A stretch of DNA of 64,000 bases from contig NZ_BJOB01000003.1 in the NCBI RefSeq assembly GCF_006539985.1, forward strand, positions 1 to 64,000, read 5' to 3'. Source of the DNA: Kurthia gibsonii. Lineage in GTDB: Bacteria; Bacillota; Bacilli; Bacillales_A; Planococcaceae. The notes beneath the pieces were generated by a model. It saw only the letters and a program-made list of their open reading frames with translations, was not told the DNA's origin and ran no database searches. How positions within the stretch are numbered: the stretch's first letter is position 1; the number at the start of each line of letters is the position of its first letter. Below are positions 27,601 through 36,868 of this stretch, piece after piece. The position numbers and the translations under genes were made by a program.

Positions 27601-28043
27601 TAGATACACCTACATTCTTACATGGTTTACGTCTAGGCGAAGAAATTGAAGTAACAATCGAAAAAGGTAAAACACTAATTATTAAATTAGTATCGATTGG
27701 TGAACCACAACATGATGGAACACGCGTTATTTACTTCGAATTAAACGGACAACCACGTGAAATCGTTGTTCAAGATTTAAATGTTGAAGTTTCTGGTGAG
27801 AAAAAACCAAAAGCAAATCCATCAAATCCAAATCAAATTGGTGCAACAATGCCAGGTACAACATTAAAAGTAGTTGTATCACCAGGTAGTCGCGTACGTC
27901 GTGGTGAGCATTTATTAATCACAGAAGCGATGAAGATGGAAACAACTGTACAAGCACCGCGTGACGGTATTGTAAAAGAAATCTTCGTTAAAGAAGGCGA
28001 AGCAATTTCGACAGGTGACTTATTAATCGAATTGGAAGACTAA
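24609..28043 (+). CDS. pycA: Pyruvate carboxylase
   Basis: Biotin enzyme that makes oxaloacetate from pyruvate and bicarbonate. The 1144-residue chain has a biotin carboxylase domain (1-450) with GGGGRGMR and EVNPRVQVEH, a carboxyltransferase domain (about 530-800) that opens with LLTDTTMRDAHQSLLATRVR, a PC-specific allosteric region, and a C-terminal biotinyl domain with EAMKMET, where Lys1109 takes biotin. It starts 26 bases after ftsW as in B. subtilis. Together with PDH it feeds the TCA cycle from pyruvate. Confidence 0.97.
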   Translation: MAIQKILVANRGEIAIRVFRACTEMKIRTVAIYSREDSGSYHRYKADEAYLVGDGKKPIDAYLDIEGILDIAKESGVDAIHPGYGFLSENLEFAKRCEEEGIIFIGPTSKHLDMFGDKVKAREQAVLADIPVIPGSGGPVDSINDVLAFGEKHEYPIMIKAALGGGGRGMRVVHSADEAQEAYDRAKSEAKAAFGSDEVYVEKYVDRPKHIEVQILGDKNGNIVHLYERDCSIQRRHQKVVEIAPSNSLSDELRQDICNAAVKLMKNVDYLNAGTVEFLVSGDKFYFIEVNPRVQVEHTITEMVTGIDIVHAQILIADGHDLHDDVLQIPAQKDIPLFGYAIQSRITTEDPQNNFMPDTGKLTVYRSSGGFGVRLDAGNGFQGAVISPHYDSLLVKLSTWGNTFKEAAEKMDRNLQEFRIRGVKTNIPFLENVVRHENFINGDFNTSFIDTTPELLNYKSARDRGNKLLSYIGNVTVNGFPGIADSQKPILPQPHKPKIQLLNEIPTGTKQILDEKGPEGLVQWIKEQNDVLLTDTTMRDAHQSLLATRVRSKDLYEIADYTAQIMHNFFSLEMWGGATFDVAYRFLKENPWERLRVLREKMPNVLFQMLLRGANAVGYKNYPDNVIREFIKESAKEGIDVFRVFDSLNWLPGMQTAIDAVRDSGKVAEATMCYTGDILDDTRTKYTVNYYKQLAKDLESAGAHIIAIKDMAGLLKPEAAYQLITELKESTDLPIHLHTHDTSGNGIYLYAKAIEAGVDIIDTAIGSMAGLTSQPSANSLYYAMKGSKRQVRADIEGIEKLSYYWEDIRKYYKDFESGMNSPHSEVYVHEMPGGQYSNLQQQAKGVGLGDRWDEVKKMYSDVNLLFGDVVKVTPSSKVVGDMALFMVQNDLTDENVIEKGQTIDFPDSVIEFFQGYLGQPVGGFPEELQKVILKEREAITVRPGELLEAVDFDAIKKELDEKYNRDMTHQDVLAYVLYPKVFEQYMTTYDQFGNVSVLDTPTFLHGLRLGEEIEVTIEKGKTLIIKLVSIGEPQHDGTRVIYFELNGQPREIVVQDLNVEVSGEKKPKANPSNPNQIGATMPGTTLKVVVSPGSRVRRGEHLLITEAMKMETTVQAPRDGIVKEIFVKEGEAISTGDLLIELED

Positions 28044-28067
28044 TTGCACCTTAAAACGCTGTTATTG

Positions 28068-28094
28068 AACAGTAATTTATGTTAAATTACAGTT
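28068..28094 (+). other. Hairpin without T-run after pycA
   Basis: AACAGTAATTTA and TAAATTACAGTT pair with one mismatch around a 3-base loop, upstream of the true terminator. It may protect the mRNA 3' end or be accidental. Confidence 0.4.
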
Positions 28095-28113
28095 CACACT
28101 TTAGACACAAAAT

Positions 28114-28156
28114 AAAAAGGCGCTTATGACATAAGATGTTATAAGTGCCTTTTTGT
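28114..28156 (+). terminator. pycA terminator
   Basis: AAAAAGGCGCTTATGACA pairs with TGTTATAAGTGCCTTTTT with few wobbles around a 5-base loop. Confidence 0.92.
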
Positions 28157-28191
28157 GTATAATAACATGTAGAAAGAATAGGAGGTGTAAG

Positions 28192-29040
28192 ATGTTTTTA
28201 TCGCTATTTGGTTTTCGCGAATTATGGAGTCCAGGAATGATGATTGTTTGTCTTTTTATCCTCAGTATTTATCTACTGATGACAATTAAGTGGCGAAAAG
28301 ATTTTAAAAACAGTACGCCTTTAAGTATTTCAGAAGCTTTCTCTTTCATTCTGGCACTACTATTTTTATATGCTGTAAAAGGTGCGCCTATTCAAATAAT
28401 GACCTATCTTATTTATACAGCCTATACTATTCAGACAGTGATTTTATTTGTTCTCGTTCCTTTTTTAGTGGTGAGAGGAATACCGAACTATTTACTCGCC
28501 TATATTCGTTCTACACCCTTTGTATCAACTTTATTATGTTCGCCCATTTATTTGAGTGTGGTGTGGAGTATTCTATTTGTGTGTAGACAAATTCCGATTG
28601 TGTTTGATTACTTACGTCTACATGAAACAGCAGAGAGCATCTATACGATTTTATTGTTTATGTGTTCTTTTATTTTCATGTGGTCAATGAAAGGAAAACG
28701 ATTCAACTTGGTTTGGAAGCCGCTCCTACTCATGTATATTATGATGACATTAGTTGCGTCCATCGTCTTTTTTAGTCCGGTAGATTTGTATAAGACATAT
28801 ACAGATGGTGCAATGTGGATACAAGCAATGGCCTTATGCGTTCCAGCTGATACGCTGAATCAATTAAGCGCTTTTTCAGGACCATCATTGTTCACAAATA
28901 TGACACCAAAACAAGATCAACAATTAGGCAGTAAGCTAATCCAAGTTATACAAACCATTATTTTTGGTATAATACTAATTGCAATGCGATGGAATCAAAA
29001 AAGTCGCACATTCAGCACATCACAACATTGTGATGATTAA
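28192..29040 (+). CDS. ctaG: Cytochrome c oxidase assembly factor CtaG (caa3_CtaG family)
   Basis: A multi-pass membrane protein of 282 residues with about seven hydrophobic segments. The opening FGFRELWSPG and the layout fit Bacillus CtaG, which is needed to assemble active caa3 oxidase, probably at the CuB centre. The ATG at 28192 has AGGAGG before it; the frame opens earlier at 28153 inside the pyc terminator and is rejected. No ctaA-F genes lie between pycA and this gene, unlike B. subtilis, so its client oxidase must be encoded elsewhere. The call rests on position and overall pattern. Confidence 0.85.
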   Translation: MFLSLFGFRELWSPGMMIVCLFILSIYLLMTIKWRKDFKNSTPLSISEAFSFILALLFLYAVKGAPIQIMTYLIYTAYTIQTVILFVLVPFLVVRGIPNYLLAYIRSTPFVSTLLCSPIYLSVVWSILFVCRQIPIVFDYLRLHETAESIYTILLFMCSFIFMWSMKGKRFNLVWKPLLLMYIMMTLVASIVFFSPVDLYKTYTDGAMWIQAMALCVPADTLNQLSAFSGPSLFTNMTPKQDQQLGSKLIQVIQTIIFGIILIAMRWNQKSRTFSTSQHCDD

Positions 29041-29065
29041 AATTTGATATAAGGAGCAAAAACGT

Positions 29066-29524
29066 ATGTTACCTATTTTACCAACGATTAGTACATTTTT
29101 TATTGTATTAAGTGCAGTGCTTATCGCAATCGGCTGGATTCAAGTAAAGAATAGAAAAATTGAAGCGCATAAAAAGACAATGACAGCAGCAGCAATTTCT
29201 GCATTAACATTCTTTATCATTTATGCTTCTCGTACGATATTTATTGGAAACACAGCATTTGGCGGACCTGAAGATTTAAAAGTATATTACACAACATTCC
29301 TTGTATTCCATATTATTTTAGCAACAACAGGAGCGGTATTTGGAATCGTGACATTAATTGCAGGTTACACGAACAATCTTGTACGTCACCGTAAAATTGC
29401 ACCAATCACATCCGTTATATGGTTTTTTGTAGCAATTACAGGTGTAGCAGTATACTTATTACTTTATGTATTTTATAAAGGTGGAGAAACAACGTCTGTA
29501 ATCAAAGCGATTATTAATCCTTAA
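29066..29524 (+). CDS. DUF420 family membrane protein (CtaM/YozB-like)
   Basis: A protein of 152 residues with four or five membrane helices and histidines at helix ends (HKKTMTAA, FHIILA, RHRKIAP), the pattern of DUF420. Family members named CtaM are needed for heme-copper oxidase maturation in staphylococci and bacilli. It is 25 bases after ctaG and ends in a terminator, so the two likely form one oxidase-assembly operon. Confidence 0.88.
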   Translation: MLPILPTISTFFIVLSAVLIAIGWIQVKNRKIEAHKKTMTAAAISALTFFIIYASRTIFIGNTAFGGPEDLKVYYTTFLVFHIILATTGAVFGIVTLIAGYTNNLVRHRKIAPITSVIWFFVAITGVAVYLLLYVFYKGGETTSVIKAIINP

Positions 29525-29581
29525 GTATGTTGGTTTACATATTGAAATAATTGAACAACATATAAAATGAATGTAAGTGAG

Positions 29582-29612
29582 AAAAAATCGTGCGGTAGCG
29601 CGGTTTTTTCTT
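29582..29612 (+). terminator. Terminator after DUF420 gene
   Basis: AAAAAATCGTGC pairs with GCGCGGTTTTTT (two wobbles) on a GGTA loop. Confidence 0.9.
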
Positions 29613-29697
29613 TGTGTTTTAAAATAAGAGGTTAAACCGTATTCGAGTAGATGGATTATAAAAGATCTTTTACTATTTTATAAGATGTATGAAAGAG

Positions 29698-29706
29698 TGT
29701 TATAAT
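29698..29706 (+). promoter_or_regulatory. Extended -10 promoter of ylbC-like gene
   Basis: TGT then TATAAT at 29701-29706, 34 bases before the ATG. No convincing -35 is seen. Confidence 0.5.
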
Positions 29707-29739
29707 AATAAATAAGAATTTTAAAAAGAAGGAGACAGA

Positions 29740-30798
29740 ATGTTGAAGGCACTATTACGATTTTTAGTACTATTTGTCATTTTATTAATCGGATTTTTCT
29801 ACTTCGATCAACCTGTAAAAGAAAACGAGCCTCTTAAAGGTCCCACAAAAACAGTGCCGAATACAACTGCGCCTCAGCTATCAGGAGATGTACAGCAACG
29901 CCCTAAAACAGGCTGGTCTACATATGTTGGAAAAGATATTTCTACATTTGAAAAGAAAATGGGGCAACCAATTCGCAAAGGCCCTTCAGCTTATGGGTTT
30001 ACATGGTGGGTATATGGCGACGAAAATCAATATATGCTTGTAGGGGTAGAAAAGGATAAAATTAACCAGGTCTATGTTACAGGTACGAGAGTCGACTTTG
30101 CGCCATTTAAAATGGGACAAACACTCGATGAATTATATCGTACAACGATTACAGATATGGAAGTTAATATTAAAATTCAGCAAAATATCTATACGATGGT
30201 ATTGAGCGAAGAAGATTTACAATCACGTTTATTGATTATGTATAATGGTGTTTTAGCTCAATTGTATTTTGATTCTGCAACGAAAAAACTAATGGCAGTT
30301 CGATATATTGATGGCGAGACGCTTGTTAAACAGAAGCCATATGACATGACCTATGTGGGCGAAGTCATCGAAACGAAAAAGCCTTCTTCTTTTGAACAAG
30401 AAAAAATCAATCAAGAAAATGCGCAACAGTTATTTGAATTATCTAATGTATATCGTGAAATAAATGATTTACCTGCTCTTGAAAAAGATGGGAAATTAAG
30501 TGAAGTGACAAGTACACAACTAAAAGGACTTGTAATGGAACGATTAGCGAAATCAGACGCACCTGATACGGATTTGCAATCTTTATTAAAAGAAAATGAT
30601 GTAGACTTTGAAGAAACTGCTGAAAATATTGCGGAAGATTATGCTGATGCAGCAGATGCAATTAGTGGTATTTTAAATTCTGAAAAACATCGCCAAGATT
30701 TACTCAATGCAACATATAACCATTTGGGAACGGCTTCTTTTGAAAATAATTTTGCGCAAATTTTTATTGAACAAAAACCAGAAAGTGACTCAAAATAA
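29740..30798 (+). CDS. CAP-domain protein with CAP-associated domain (YlbC-like)
   Basis: A membrane-anchored extracytoplasmic protein of 352 residues: a signal-anchor at 5-23, a Pro/Thr-rich linker to about 60, a CAP-associated domain (about 60-205) and a C-terminal SCP/CAP domain (about 225-345). The YlbC locus in B. subtilis lies at this point before ylbF. The CAP signature is weak: a usual His of the active site is not obvious. Function of YlbC-type proteins is unknown, though a wall-linked role is commonly assumed. GGAG lies before the ATG. Confidence 0.82.
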   Translation: MLKALLRFLVLFVILLIGFFYFDQPVKENEPLKGPTKTVPNTTAPQLSGDVQQRPKTGWSTYVGKDISTFEKKMGQPIRKGPSAYGFTWWVYGDENQYMLVGVEKDKINQVYVTGTRVDFAPFKMGQTLDELYRTTITDMEVNIKIQQNIYTMVLSEEDLQSRLLIMYNGVLAQLYFDSATKKLMAVRYIDGETLVKQKPYDMTYVGEVIETKKPSSFEQEKINQENAQQLFELSNVYREINDLPALEKDGKLSEVTSTQLKGLVMERLAKSDAPDTDLQSLLKENDVDFEETAENIAEDYADAADAISGILNSEKHRQDLLNATYNHLGTASFENNFAQIFIEQKPESDSK

Positions 30799-30849
30799 CA
30801 TACAACTGGCCCTGTTTTTGATATGATAGTAAAGAAACGGGGGCTTTTT

Positions 30850-31296
30850 ATGAAAATGACATCAGAATGGGTCATGATTTTGGATGAAGTCGATCAATTA
30901 AATGATTTAATCCTTAATTCAGACGTACATCGTCAACTAGTTGACGCGACAGAAGCTGTGTACTCAAACCCGTCACTAGTTCAAAAAATTACGGAATTTA
31001 ACAAAACAAAAGATTTATATGAAGATGTACAGCGTTTTGGTAAATATCATCCAGATTATACACAAATTATGAAATTAATTCGTACACAAAAGCGCGAATT
31101 AGATATGGACGAAACAATTTCAGCTTTAAAGGTTGCCGAAAATGAGTTTCAAGATTTACTTGATGAAATAGGTATCATTATAGGAAAGACCATTTCAGAA
31201 GCTGTAAAAGTGCCAGTAAGCAATCCATTTTTCCAAACGGATACGGGATGCGGTGGAAGTTGTGGAACAGGTGGCGGCTGTTCATGCTCAGCATAA
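30850..31296 (+). CDS. ylbF: YlbF family regulator with Cys-rich tail
   Basis: A helical protein of 148 residues. In B. subtilis YlbF forms the Y-complex with YmcA and YaaT, which partners RNase Y in mRNA maturation and influences biofilm, competence and sporulation. The C-terminal tail has four cysteines in a Gly-rich run (CGGSCGTGGGCSC), matching the iron-sulfur-linked tail known for YlbF. The ATG at 30850 is chosen, six bases after GGGGG; the frame opens slightly earlier. In this presumed non-sporeformer the RNA-processing role would be the conserved one. Confidence 0.92.
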   Translation: MKMTSEWVMILDEVDQLNDLILNSDVHRQLVDATEAVYSNPSLVQKITEFNKTKDLYEDVQRFGKYHPDYTQIMKLIRTQKRELDMDETISALKVAENEFQDLLDEIGIIIGKTISEAVKVPVSNPFFQTDTGCGGSCGTGGGCSCSA

Positions 31297-31304
31297 AATA
31301 AACA

Positions 31305-31338
31305 TGTTGTACGTGTAAAAGCGTACAGCATTTTTTTA
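31305..31338 (+). terminator. ylbF terminator
   Basis: TGTTGTACG pairs with CGTACAGCA (one wobble) and leads into seven T. Confidence 0.9.
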
Positions 31339-31357
31339 TAGAAGGAGAAGGGGATTA

Positions 31358-32095
31358 ATGGAATCAATTATAGCATTGCATGGTTTGGGCGGAACAAAAG
31401 AAGTGTATTTAGAAGTGCAAAATGAGTTAGCGTCTTTTAACATAACAGCCATTGACTTACCTGGTCATGGAAAACAGCCAACTCTAGAATATTTTACAAA
31501 GGAAAGCTTAATTGAATGGCTTACGAAATATGTGAAAGAGCCGACTAGTTTTATTGGCTATTCTATTAGTTGTCACATTCTAATTGATTTTGCCTATACA
31601 TATCCACATCTTGTTGAAAAATTAATATTCATTGATGGTGGTTATTTTTCACCAAAGGATTTTGGACAATCTATTGAAGAAGTCATTGAACAAACAAAAA
31701 TGTTCGTCGACCAATCTCGAGTAAGTTCTGTTGAACAAGTTGTTTTAGATGAACAAAAAGAACTCGGACGCTTTACTGAGGAAATTGCTGAATCGATTCG
31801 CGCGCGGTATAAAATCGAGAAAGATGGGAGCGGGTCATTACGAATCCAGCTAGAAGTAGCAGCTGCTTATAGTGAAATTTTTTATGAGGATGATGAAAAA
31901 ATCCTCTGTGTGCCTATTTTTTTAATCACTGTAACGCAACCAAAAGAATTAACAAATATTCGAATTGCAGCAATCGAAAAGTTAAAACAAAAAACCCCTC
32001 AACTGCAACAGATTGAAGTCGAGGGATCCCATGAAATAATTGCTGAAAAACCAAAAGAAATTGCGCGAATCATTCAAACTATCTTGTGTTCATAA
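31358..32095 (+). CDS. Alpha/beta hydrolase
   Basis: A protein of 245 residues with the alpha/beta hydrolase pattern: an oxyanion HGLGG at 8-12, DLPGHGKQ at 33-40, nucleophile elbow GYSIS at 67-71 with Ser69, and a late His225 in EGSHEII. The elbow has Ser in place of the last Gly. Substrate unknown; related folds include MenH-like lyases and esterases. AGAAGGAG is upstream. Its last 17 bases overlap the end of a convergent small membrane gene. Confidence 0.85.
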   Translation: MESIIALHGLGGTKEVYLEVQNELASFNITAIDLPGHGKQPTLEYFTKESLIEWLTKYVKEPTSFIGYSISCHILIDFAYTYPHLVEKLIFIDGGYFSPKDFGQSIEEVIEQTKMFVDQSRVSSVEQVVLDEQKELGRFTEEIAESIRARYKIEKDGSGSLRIQLEVAAAYSEIFYEDDEKILCVPIFLITVTQPKELTNIRIAAIEKLKQKTPQLQQIEVEGSHEIIAEKPKEIARIIQTILCS

Positions 32096-32330
32096 TAATT
32101 ATTGGTAAGACACCGATTAATAATAAAACAAGTAAATTACCGATAATACTAATTGTTTTTAATCGACCTTTTGATAATAAGGCAAGAATTAATCCGATAA
32201 TTGATACGATAATCATCGTATTAATCATTAACGTGCTAGGTATCATTTCTTTAGTAATGAATGTAAAAACAAAATAAAAAATAGCGGCTGCGAAGAAGAT
32301 GACTGCGGAAACAATATCGAGTTTTTTCAT
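32079..32330 (-). CDS. Small two-to-three-helix membrane protein, unknown
   Basis: A protein of 83 residues with three hydrophobic segments (about 8-27, 32-53, 60-79), rich in Ile and Leu. AAAGGAG lies nine bases before the ATG, which supports it as real. It overlaps the alpha/beta hydrolase gene tail to tail by 17 bases; there is no terminator between them. I do not recognise the family. Confidence 0.7.
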   Translation of the reverse strand: MKKLDIVSAVIFFAAAIFYFVFTFITKEMIPSTLMINTMIIVSIIGLILALLSKGRLKTISIIGNLLVLLLIGVLPIIIMNTR

Positions 32331-32422
32331 CTATTTCAACTCCTTTACGTGAAAAATTTGTATAAAAACTCTATACTTCTTTACCTTATTTGATAAAAAA
32401 AGAAACAAAGCCATAAAAATAC

Positions 32423-32466
32423 AAAAAGAGCTTTAGCATTTTGAAAATGCCAAAGCTCTTTTTTAT
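32423..32466. terminator. Terminator of the GDPD gene
   Basis: AAAAAGAGCTTT-GCATTT pairs with AAATGC-AAAGCTCTTTTT around a tiny loop. On the minus strand it directly follows the GDPD stop. Confidence 0.92.
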
Positions 32467-32468
32467 TT

Positions 32469-33377
32469 TTACTCTACAATATCAAGTAAAGCTTGCATAG
32501 CAAGGTCTGGACGGTCTGTCACAATACCTTTTGCGCCACTTTCAATTAGACGTTTCATCTCATTTACATCGTTAATTGTCCAATAATGAACAGGTACATT
32601 CAAGTTATTTAAAAATTGAATGAATCCAGGTGTATCTAATGGTAATACGCCATATTTTGTAGGGATTTGGAATACATCTACTTTTGGACTATAAAGATGA
32701 CCGAATTGACTTGTAAATGCAGTATAAGCTTTACGAACTTCACCAACACCAGCACCTAAAGCTACTCGGTTTTGAGCGTATAAATTAAAGCGATCAATTT
32801 GTTCGTCATGGAAACTTGTAATGACAACTTGATCTTCAGCACCTAATTCTTCGATTAAACGCCATAGTTTAGAAGGCATTAAGCCTCCCTCGTATGTGTT
32901 TGGTGCATCCTTCATATCAATATTAATTAACTTATTTGGATAGCGTTCTAATAGTTCACGTAATGTAATAATACGTGCAGGGTCTTCGCGGTATTTTAAA
33001 TAACCGTCTAAATCTGCAAAATGATAACCAAAATTTAATTCTTTTAATTCTGCTAATGTCATATCTGCAATACGTCCGCTACCTTCACTCACACGATCGA
33101 CGTATTCATCATGGAATACGACAATTTCTTCATCTTTTGTTAGTCGGATATCAATTTCAAAGCCATGTACACCTAGGCCCGCAGCTATTTCGAATGCTTC
33201 CATTGTACATTCTGGAGCTAGCAACGAACCACCACGGTGAGCAAGTATAATTGGATGCTCATATGTGAGTGCTGTTTTGTTTTCACGTTTTTGTGGATTA
33301 GAAAGTGCTTTTGAACCAGCCCATGCTGCTGCACTAGCCGCAGCGATTGCAATGGCTACTTTTGTTTTCTTTCCCAT
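32469..33377 (-). CDS. Glycerophosphodiester phosphodiesterase, membrane-anchored
   Basis: A GDPD TIM-barrel hydrolase of 302 residues that splits glycerophosphodiesters into glycerol 3-phosphate and alcohol, or acts on lipoteichoic or wall acids. An Ala-rich N-terminal hydrophobic stretch (7-24) looks like an uncleaved anchor. Catalytic residues are visible: AHRGG (His47, Arg48), FEIDIRLT (Glu74, Asp76) and FHDEYVDR (His89). The C-terminal GAKGIVTDRPDLA is typical. GAGGAGG lies before the ATG. Confidence 0.93.
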   Translation of the reverse strand: MGKKTKVAIAIAAASAAAWAGSKALSNPQKRENKTALTYEHPIILAHRGGSLLAPECTMEAFEIAAGLGVHGFEIDIRLTKDEEIVVFHDEYVDRVSEGSGRIADMTLAELKELNFGYHFADLDGYLKYREDPARIITLRELLERYPNKLINIDMKDAPNTYEGGLMPSKLWRLIEELGAEDQVVITSFHDEQIDRFNLYAQNRVALGAGVGEVRKAYTAFTSQFGHLYSPKVDVFQIPTKYGVLPLDTPGFIQFLNNLNVPVHYWTINDVNEMKRLIESGAKGIVTDRPDLAMQALLDIVE

Positions 33378-33512
33378 ATTCGTCCTCCTCTAATTGCAGA
33401 CTTCTCTTTCATATTATAACGGAAAGGAGACCCATCTGTCATTTAAACGCTGGTTGATTCTAAATTCTTCGCTATGGTATTCTTGAAACATAGAAATGGG
33501 GGTAGCCTACTA

Positions 33513-33785
33513 ATGAAAGAGCGCCAAGGATTAATTGTCTATGTACACCACTTGAAGCAAGCGAAATCTTTACGTCGTTATGGTCATGTACACTATATAT
33601 CACGTAAGATGAAGTATGTTGTCATTTACTGTGACTATGATGAGATTGAAGCTACAATGAATAAGGTATCTCGTTTACCCTATGTTAAATCGGTTGTGCC
33701 ATCCTATCGTCGATTTGTAAATACAGAATTTGAAAATGCAAAACCAGATAAAGCAAAAGAGTACGATTATAAAACTGGACTCTAA
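33513..33785 (+). CDS. ylbG: YlbG family (UPF0298) protein
   Basis: A protein of 90 residues with the DUF2129 signature [19 protein letters not shown] and a C-terminal [17 protein letters not shown]. It is a small conserved cytosolic protein of unknown role that sits just before rsmD in Bacillales. The ATG at 33513 is chosen, with GGGGG about ten bases before; the frame opens earlier at 33474 but that part has no homology pattern. Confidence 0.92.
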   Translation: MKERQGLIVYVHHLKQAKSLRRYGHVHYISRKMKYVVIYCDYDEIEATMNKVSRLPYVKSVVPSYRRFVNTEFENAKPDKAKEYDYKTGL

Positions 33786-33857
33786 AACTTTTACTTCTAC
33801 GGACGATACAAATAGAAAATAGTCATATTTGGCTATGTTTACGTAAGGTCGTGTAGC

Positions 33858-34247
33858 CTAATGAAGATAAGGGATATAGTGATAAAGTCGAAGAACACCA
33901 ATTAGGTATTGATAATAAAGCGTTGGATCTACATAAATAGATGAATGCTTTACTTCTAACGTAATCAGTAATTGATCGCGCTCTTTTACAGCGTTTTCGA
34001 AAATCTCAAAACGTTTAGATTGTTTTTCAGGATTATATGGAATCCCTTCGCGACAAATATAAATTGGCATGAATTTGCTTTCGCCAACAGGCTTTAGTGC
34101 AACTGCAACTGAAGCAACTTTATTACCGTCTTTTTCTGAGACGAAGACGAAGGTATGATGAATTCGATTGTGATTTGTTTTCATTAGCTCACAAAGCTCG
34201 AATAAATCACCATAGCCTTGTCCTAGCTCGATAAATCTTTGAATCAT
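33858..34247 (-). CDS. Conserved hypothetical protein (DUF7147-like)
   Basis: A protein of 129 residues that opens MIQRFIELGQGYGDLFEL and contains a conserved PIYICREGIP block. Close relatives in Bacillales are sometimes labelled methylthioribose kinase, which the short length does not support. The ATG at 34247 follows AAAGGAAG at a slightly long spacing; the long upstream extension of the frame overlaps the divergent neighbour and is rejected. It is divergent from the next gene with 55 bases between starts. Confidence 0.8.
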   Translation of the reverse strand: MIQRFIELGQGYGDLFELCELMKTNHNRIHHTFVFVSEKDGNKVASVAVALKPVGESKFMPIYICREGIPYNPEKQSKRFEIFENAVKERDQLLITLEVKHSSIYVDPTLYYQYLIGVLRLYHYIPYLH

Positions 34248-34302
34248 TTTTATAACACTTCCTTTCCTAAAATATAGTATCATGATGCAGGAGGATTCGC
34301 AC

Positions 34303-35739
34303 ATGAAATTTGCAGCCATCTTATTTTCAATCTTGTTATTCATCAATGGTATTCTTCTGTCCTTTCAGTACCATGTCTTTTCGACAAATCCAGCTGATAC
34401 AGAAAAAGCCTTTTCTTATACACAAGATATTGAAATCAAGCATAAAGGAAATGCTTTTTACGTAAAGCATACATTTAAAAATTTACCTGAACAAGAAATG
34501 ACAATTCTATGGCCGGAAGCTGCAAAGCAAAAGGCTTGTCCAAAAGATGCAGAAGGTAAAGAAGATAAAAAGAACTGTTCACGTTTTAAAAGTAATGTGA
34601 ATGGTTTTAAAGAAGGAACCGAGACTACACAGTCTATCTCATATCGTATACCACTCCCTAAAGGTGGTCTTGAGTCAGGGAAGTTATATGACGAGATGTT
34701 CCTTACGTTGAAACAAGGGATTGTTTTGAACACGAAGTTGCAAATTATTGATGAAAACCGTAAAGGTGGTCAATGGTTTACTGGACTTCCGAAAATCGGA
34801 GAACAGTCACTTAATTTAGTAGACTATGCTTACTTCACAGGTAACGGCGGGGTGTATGAGCTGTATTGGTCGAAAAATAAAGTGAAGAAAGCGTTCGAGA
34901 GTGACGAATTAACCGTTTATTCAACGCGAACACAGCCTGCTAACTTAACAAAAGCTTTATCAAAATTAGAGTTATTGAATAGTAACCATATGGATATTAT
35001 CGAAACACCTTCTAATCAAAAAAGCGGTAGCCGTATTTTATTTACGAATACGCTTGAAAAATCAGCACTGCAAGAACGTGTAGCAGTAACGCAAGTAAAG
35101 AGGAAATACCAAATTAATCAACAAGATCAAGTGCTATCGAGTATATTAGCATCATTTGAAACGAATACACTGATTGGGAATTCAAAAGCCCGAACAATGG
35201 TTAAAACATTAAATGATTATTTTAGTTCGAATCAACGAACACAATGGAAAGATGGTTTACAAGAATTAGAAGGTAAGAAAGTGACATCTTCTGTATTGGA
35301 CAGACTGCTGAGCGATATTTTACAGTTAAAAACGTCTTATTTCCAAATGAATGAAGCGAATGCAAAAGCAGTTGTGCCACTAATGTTTGAAGAAAAACGT
35401 CCGATTTATGTGAATGGACAAAAAGTGGATAATGTCAAAATTATATTAAAAGATGATATGATACTCTATACAGCAAACCCATTATTAAAACAATTAGGAT
35501 ATGATGCACGAATTGGAGAGAATGGATATTATGTGAAGAATGCTTCACGCTCGTTCCGATTCCCAGGAGAGCCATATGATTTTTATGTTTATAATGATTT
35601 ACGACAGGACGTTCCAGGTGTTCAGCCGCTTATTAAAATAGCAGGAACCTATTATGTGGAAGAAGGTTGGTTAATCAAGCTATTCCGTACAATACCTGAG
35701 AAAAAAGAAGATCGTATTGAACTAAACGAACAAAAATAA
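34303..35739 (+). CDS. Exported protein of unknown function with possible stalk-like C-terminal domain
   Basis: A protein of 478 residues with an N-terminal membrane segment (about 3-23), which may be a signal peptide or anchor. Two cysteines near residues 79 and 92, in a charged loop, could form a disulfide outside the cell. The C-terminal 120 residues (RPIYVNGQKV on) resemble the copper-amine-oxidase N-terminal/stalk fold, a repeat-type extracellular module; this is tentative. AGGAGG lies eight bases before ATG 34303. I know no function. The gene stands in front of rsmD-coaD. Confidence 0.72.
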   Translation: MKFAAILFSILLFINGILLSFQYHVFSTNPADTEKAFSYTQDIEIKHKGNAFYVKHTFKNLPEQEMTILWPEAAKQKACPKDAEGKEDKKNCSRFKSNVNGFKEGTETTQSISYRIPLPKGGLESGKLYDEMFLTLKQGIVLNTKLQIIDENRKGGQWFTGLPKIGEQSLNLVDYAYFTGNGGVYELYWSKNKVKKAFESDELTVYSTRTQPANLTKALSKLELLNSNHMDIIETPSNQKSGSRILFTNTLEKSALQERVAVTQVKRKYQINQQDQVLSSILASFETNTLIGNSKARTMVKTLNDYFSSNQRTQWKDGLQELEGKKVTSSVLDRLLSDILQLKTSYFQMNEANAKAVVPLMFEEKRPIYVNGQKVDNVKIILKDDMILYTANPLLKQLGYDARIGENGYYVKNASRSFRFPGEPYDFYVYNDLRQDVPGVQPLIKIAGTYYVEEGWLIKLFRTIPEKKEDRIELNEQK

Positions 35740-35744
35740 TGTAC

Positions 35745-35784
35745 AATAATAGTCAGTGGGGCCGTCCTCACTGATTATTATTTT
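35745..35784 (+). terminator. Hairpin terminator before rsmD
   Basis: AATAATAGTCAGTG pairs with CACTGATTATTATT (one wobble) around a 10-base GC-rich loop, then T residues. Confidence 0.85.
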
Positions 35785-35803
35785 ATAAAGGCTTGGTGAC
35801 AAA

Positions 35804-36854
<1,051 letters not shown>

Positions 36855-36868
36855 GATAAGGGTAAAAG

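Noticed and set aside
32086-32277. Plus-strand ORF antisense to the small membrane gene at 32079-32330
   Set aside because: The minus-strand ORF has AAAGGAG at good spacing and membrane helices; the plus-strand one has no signals and is Ile/Asn-rich as expected of a shadow.
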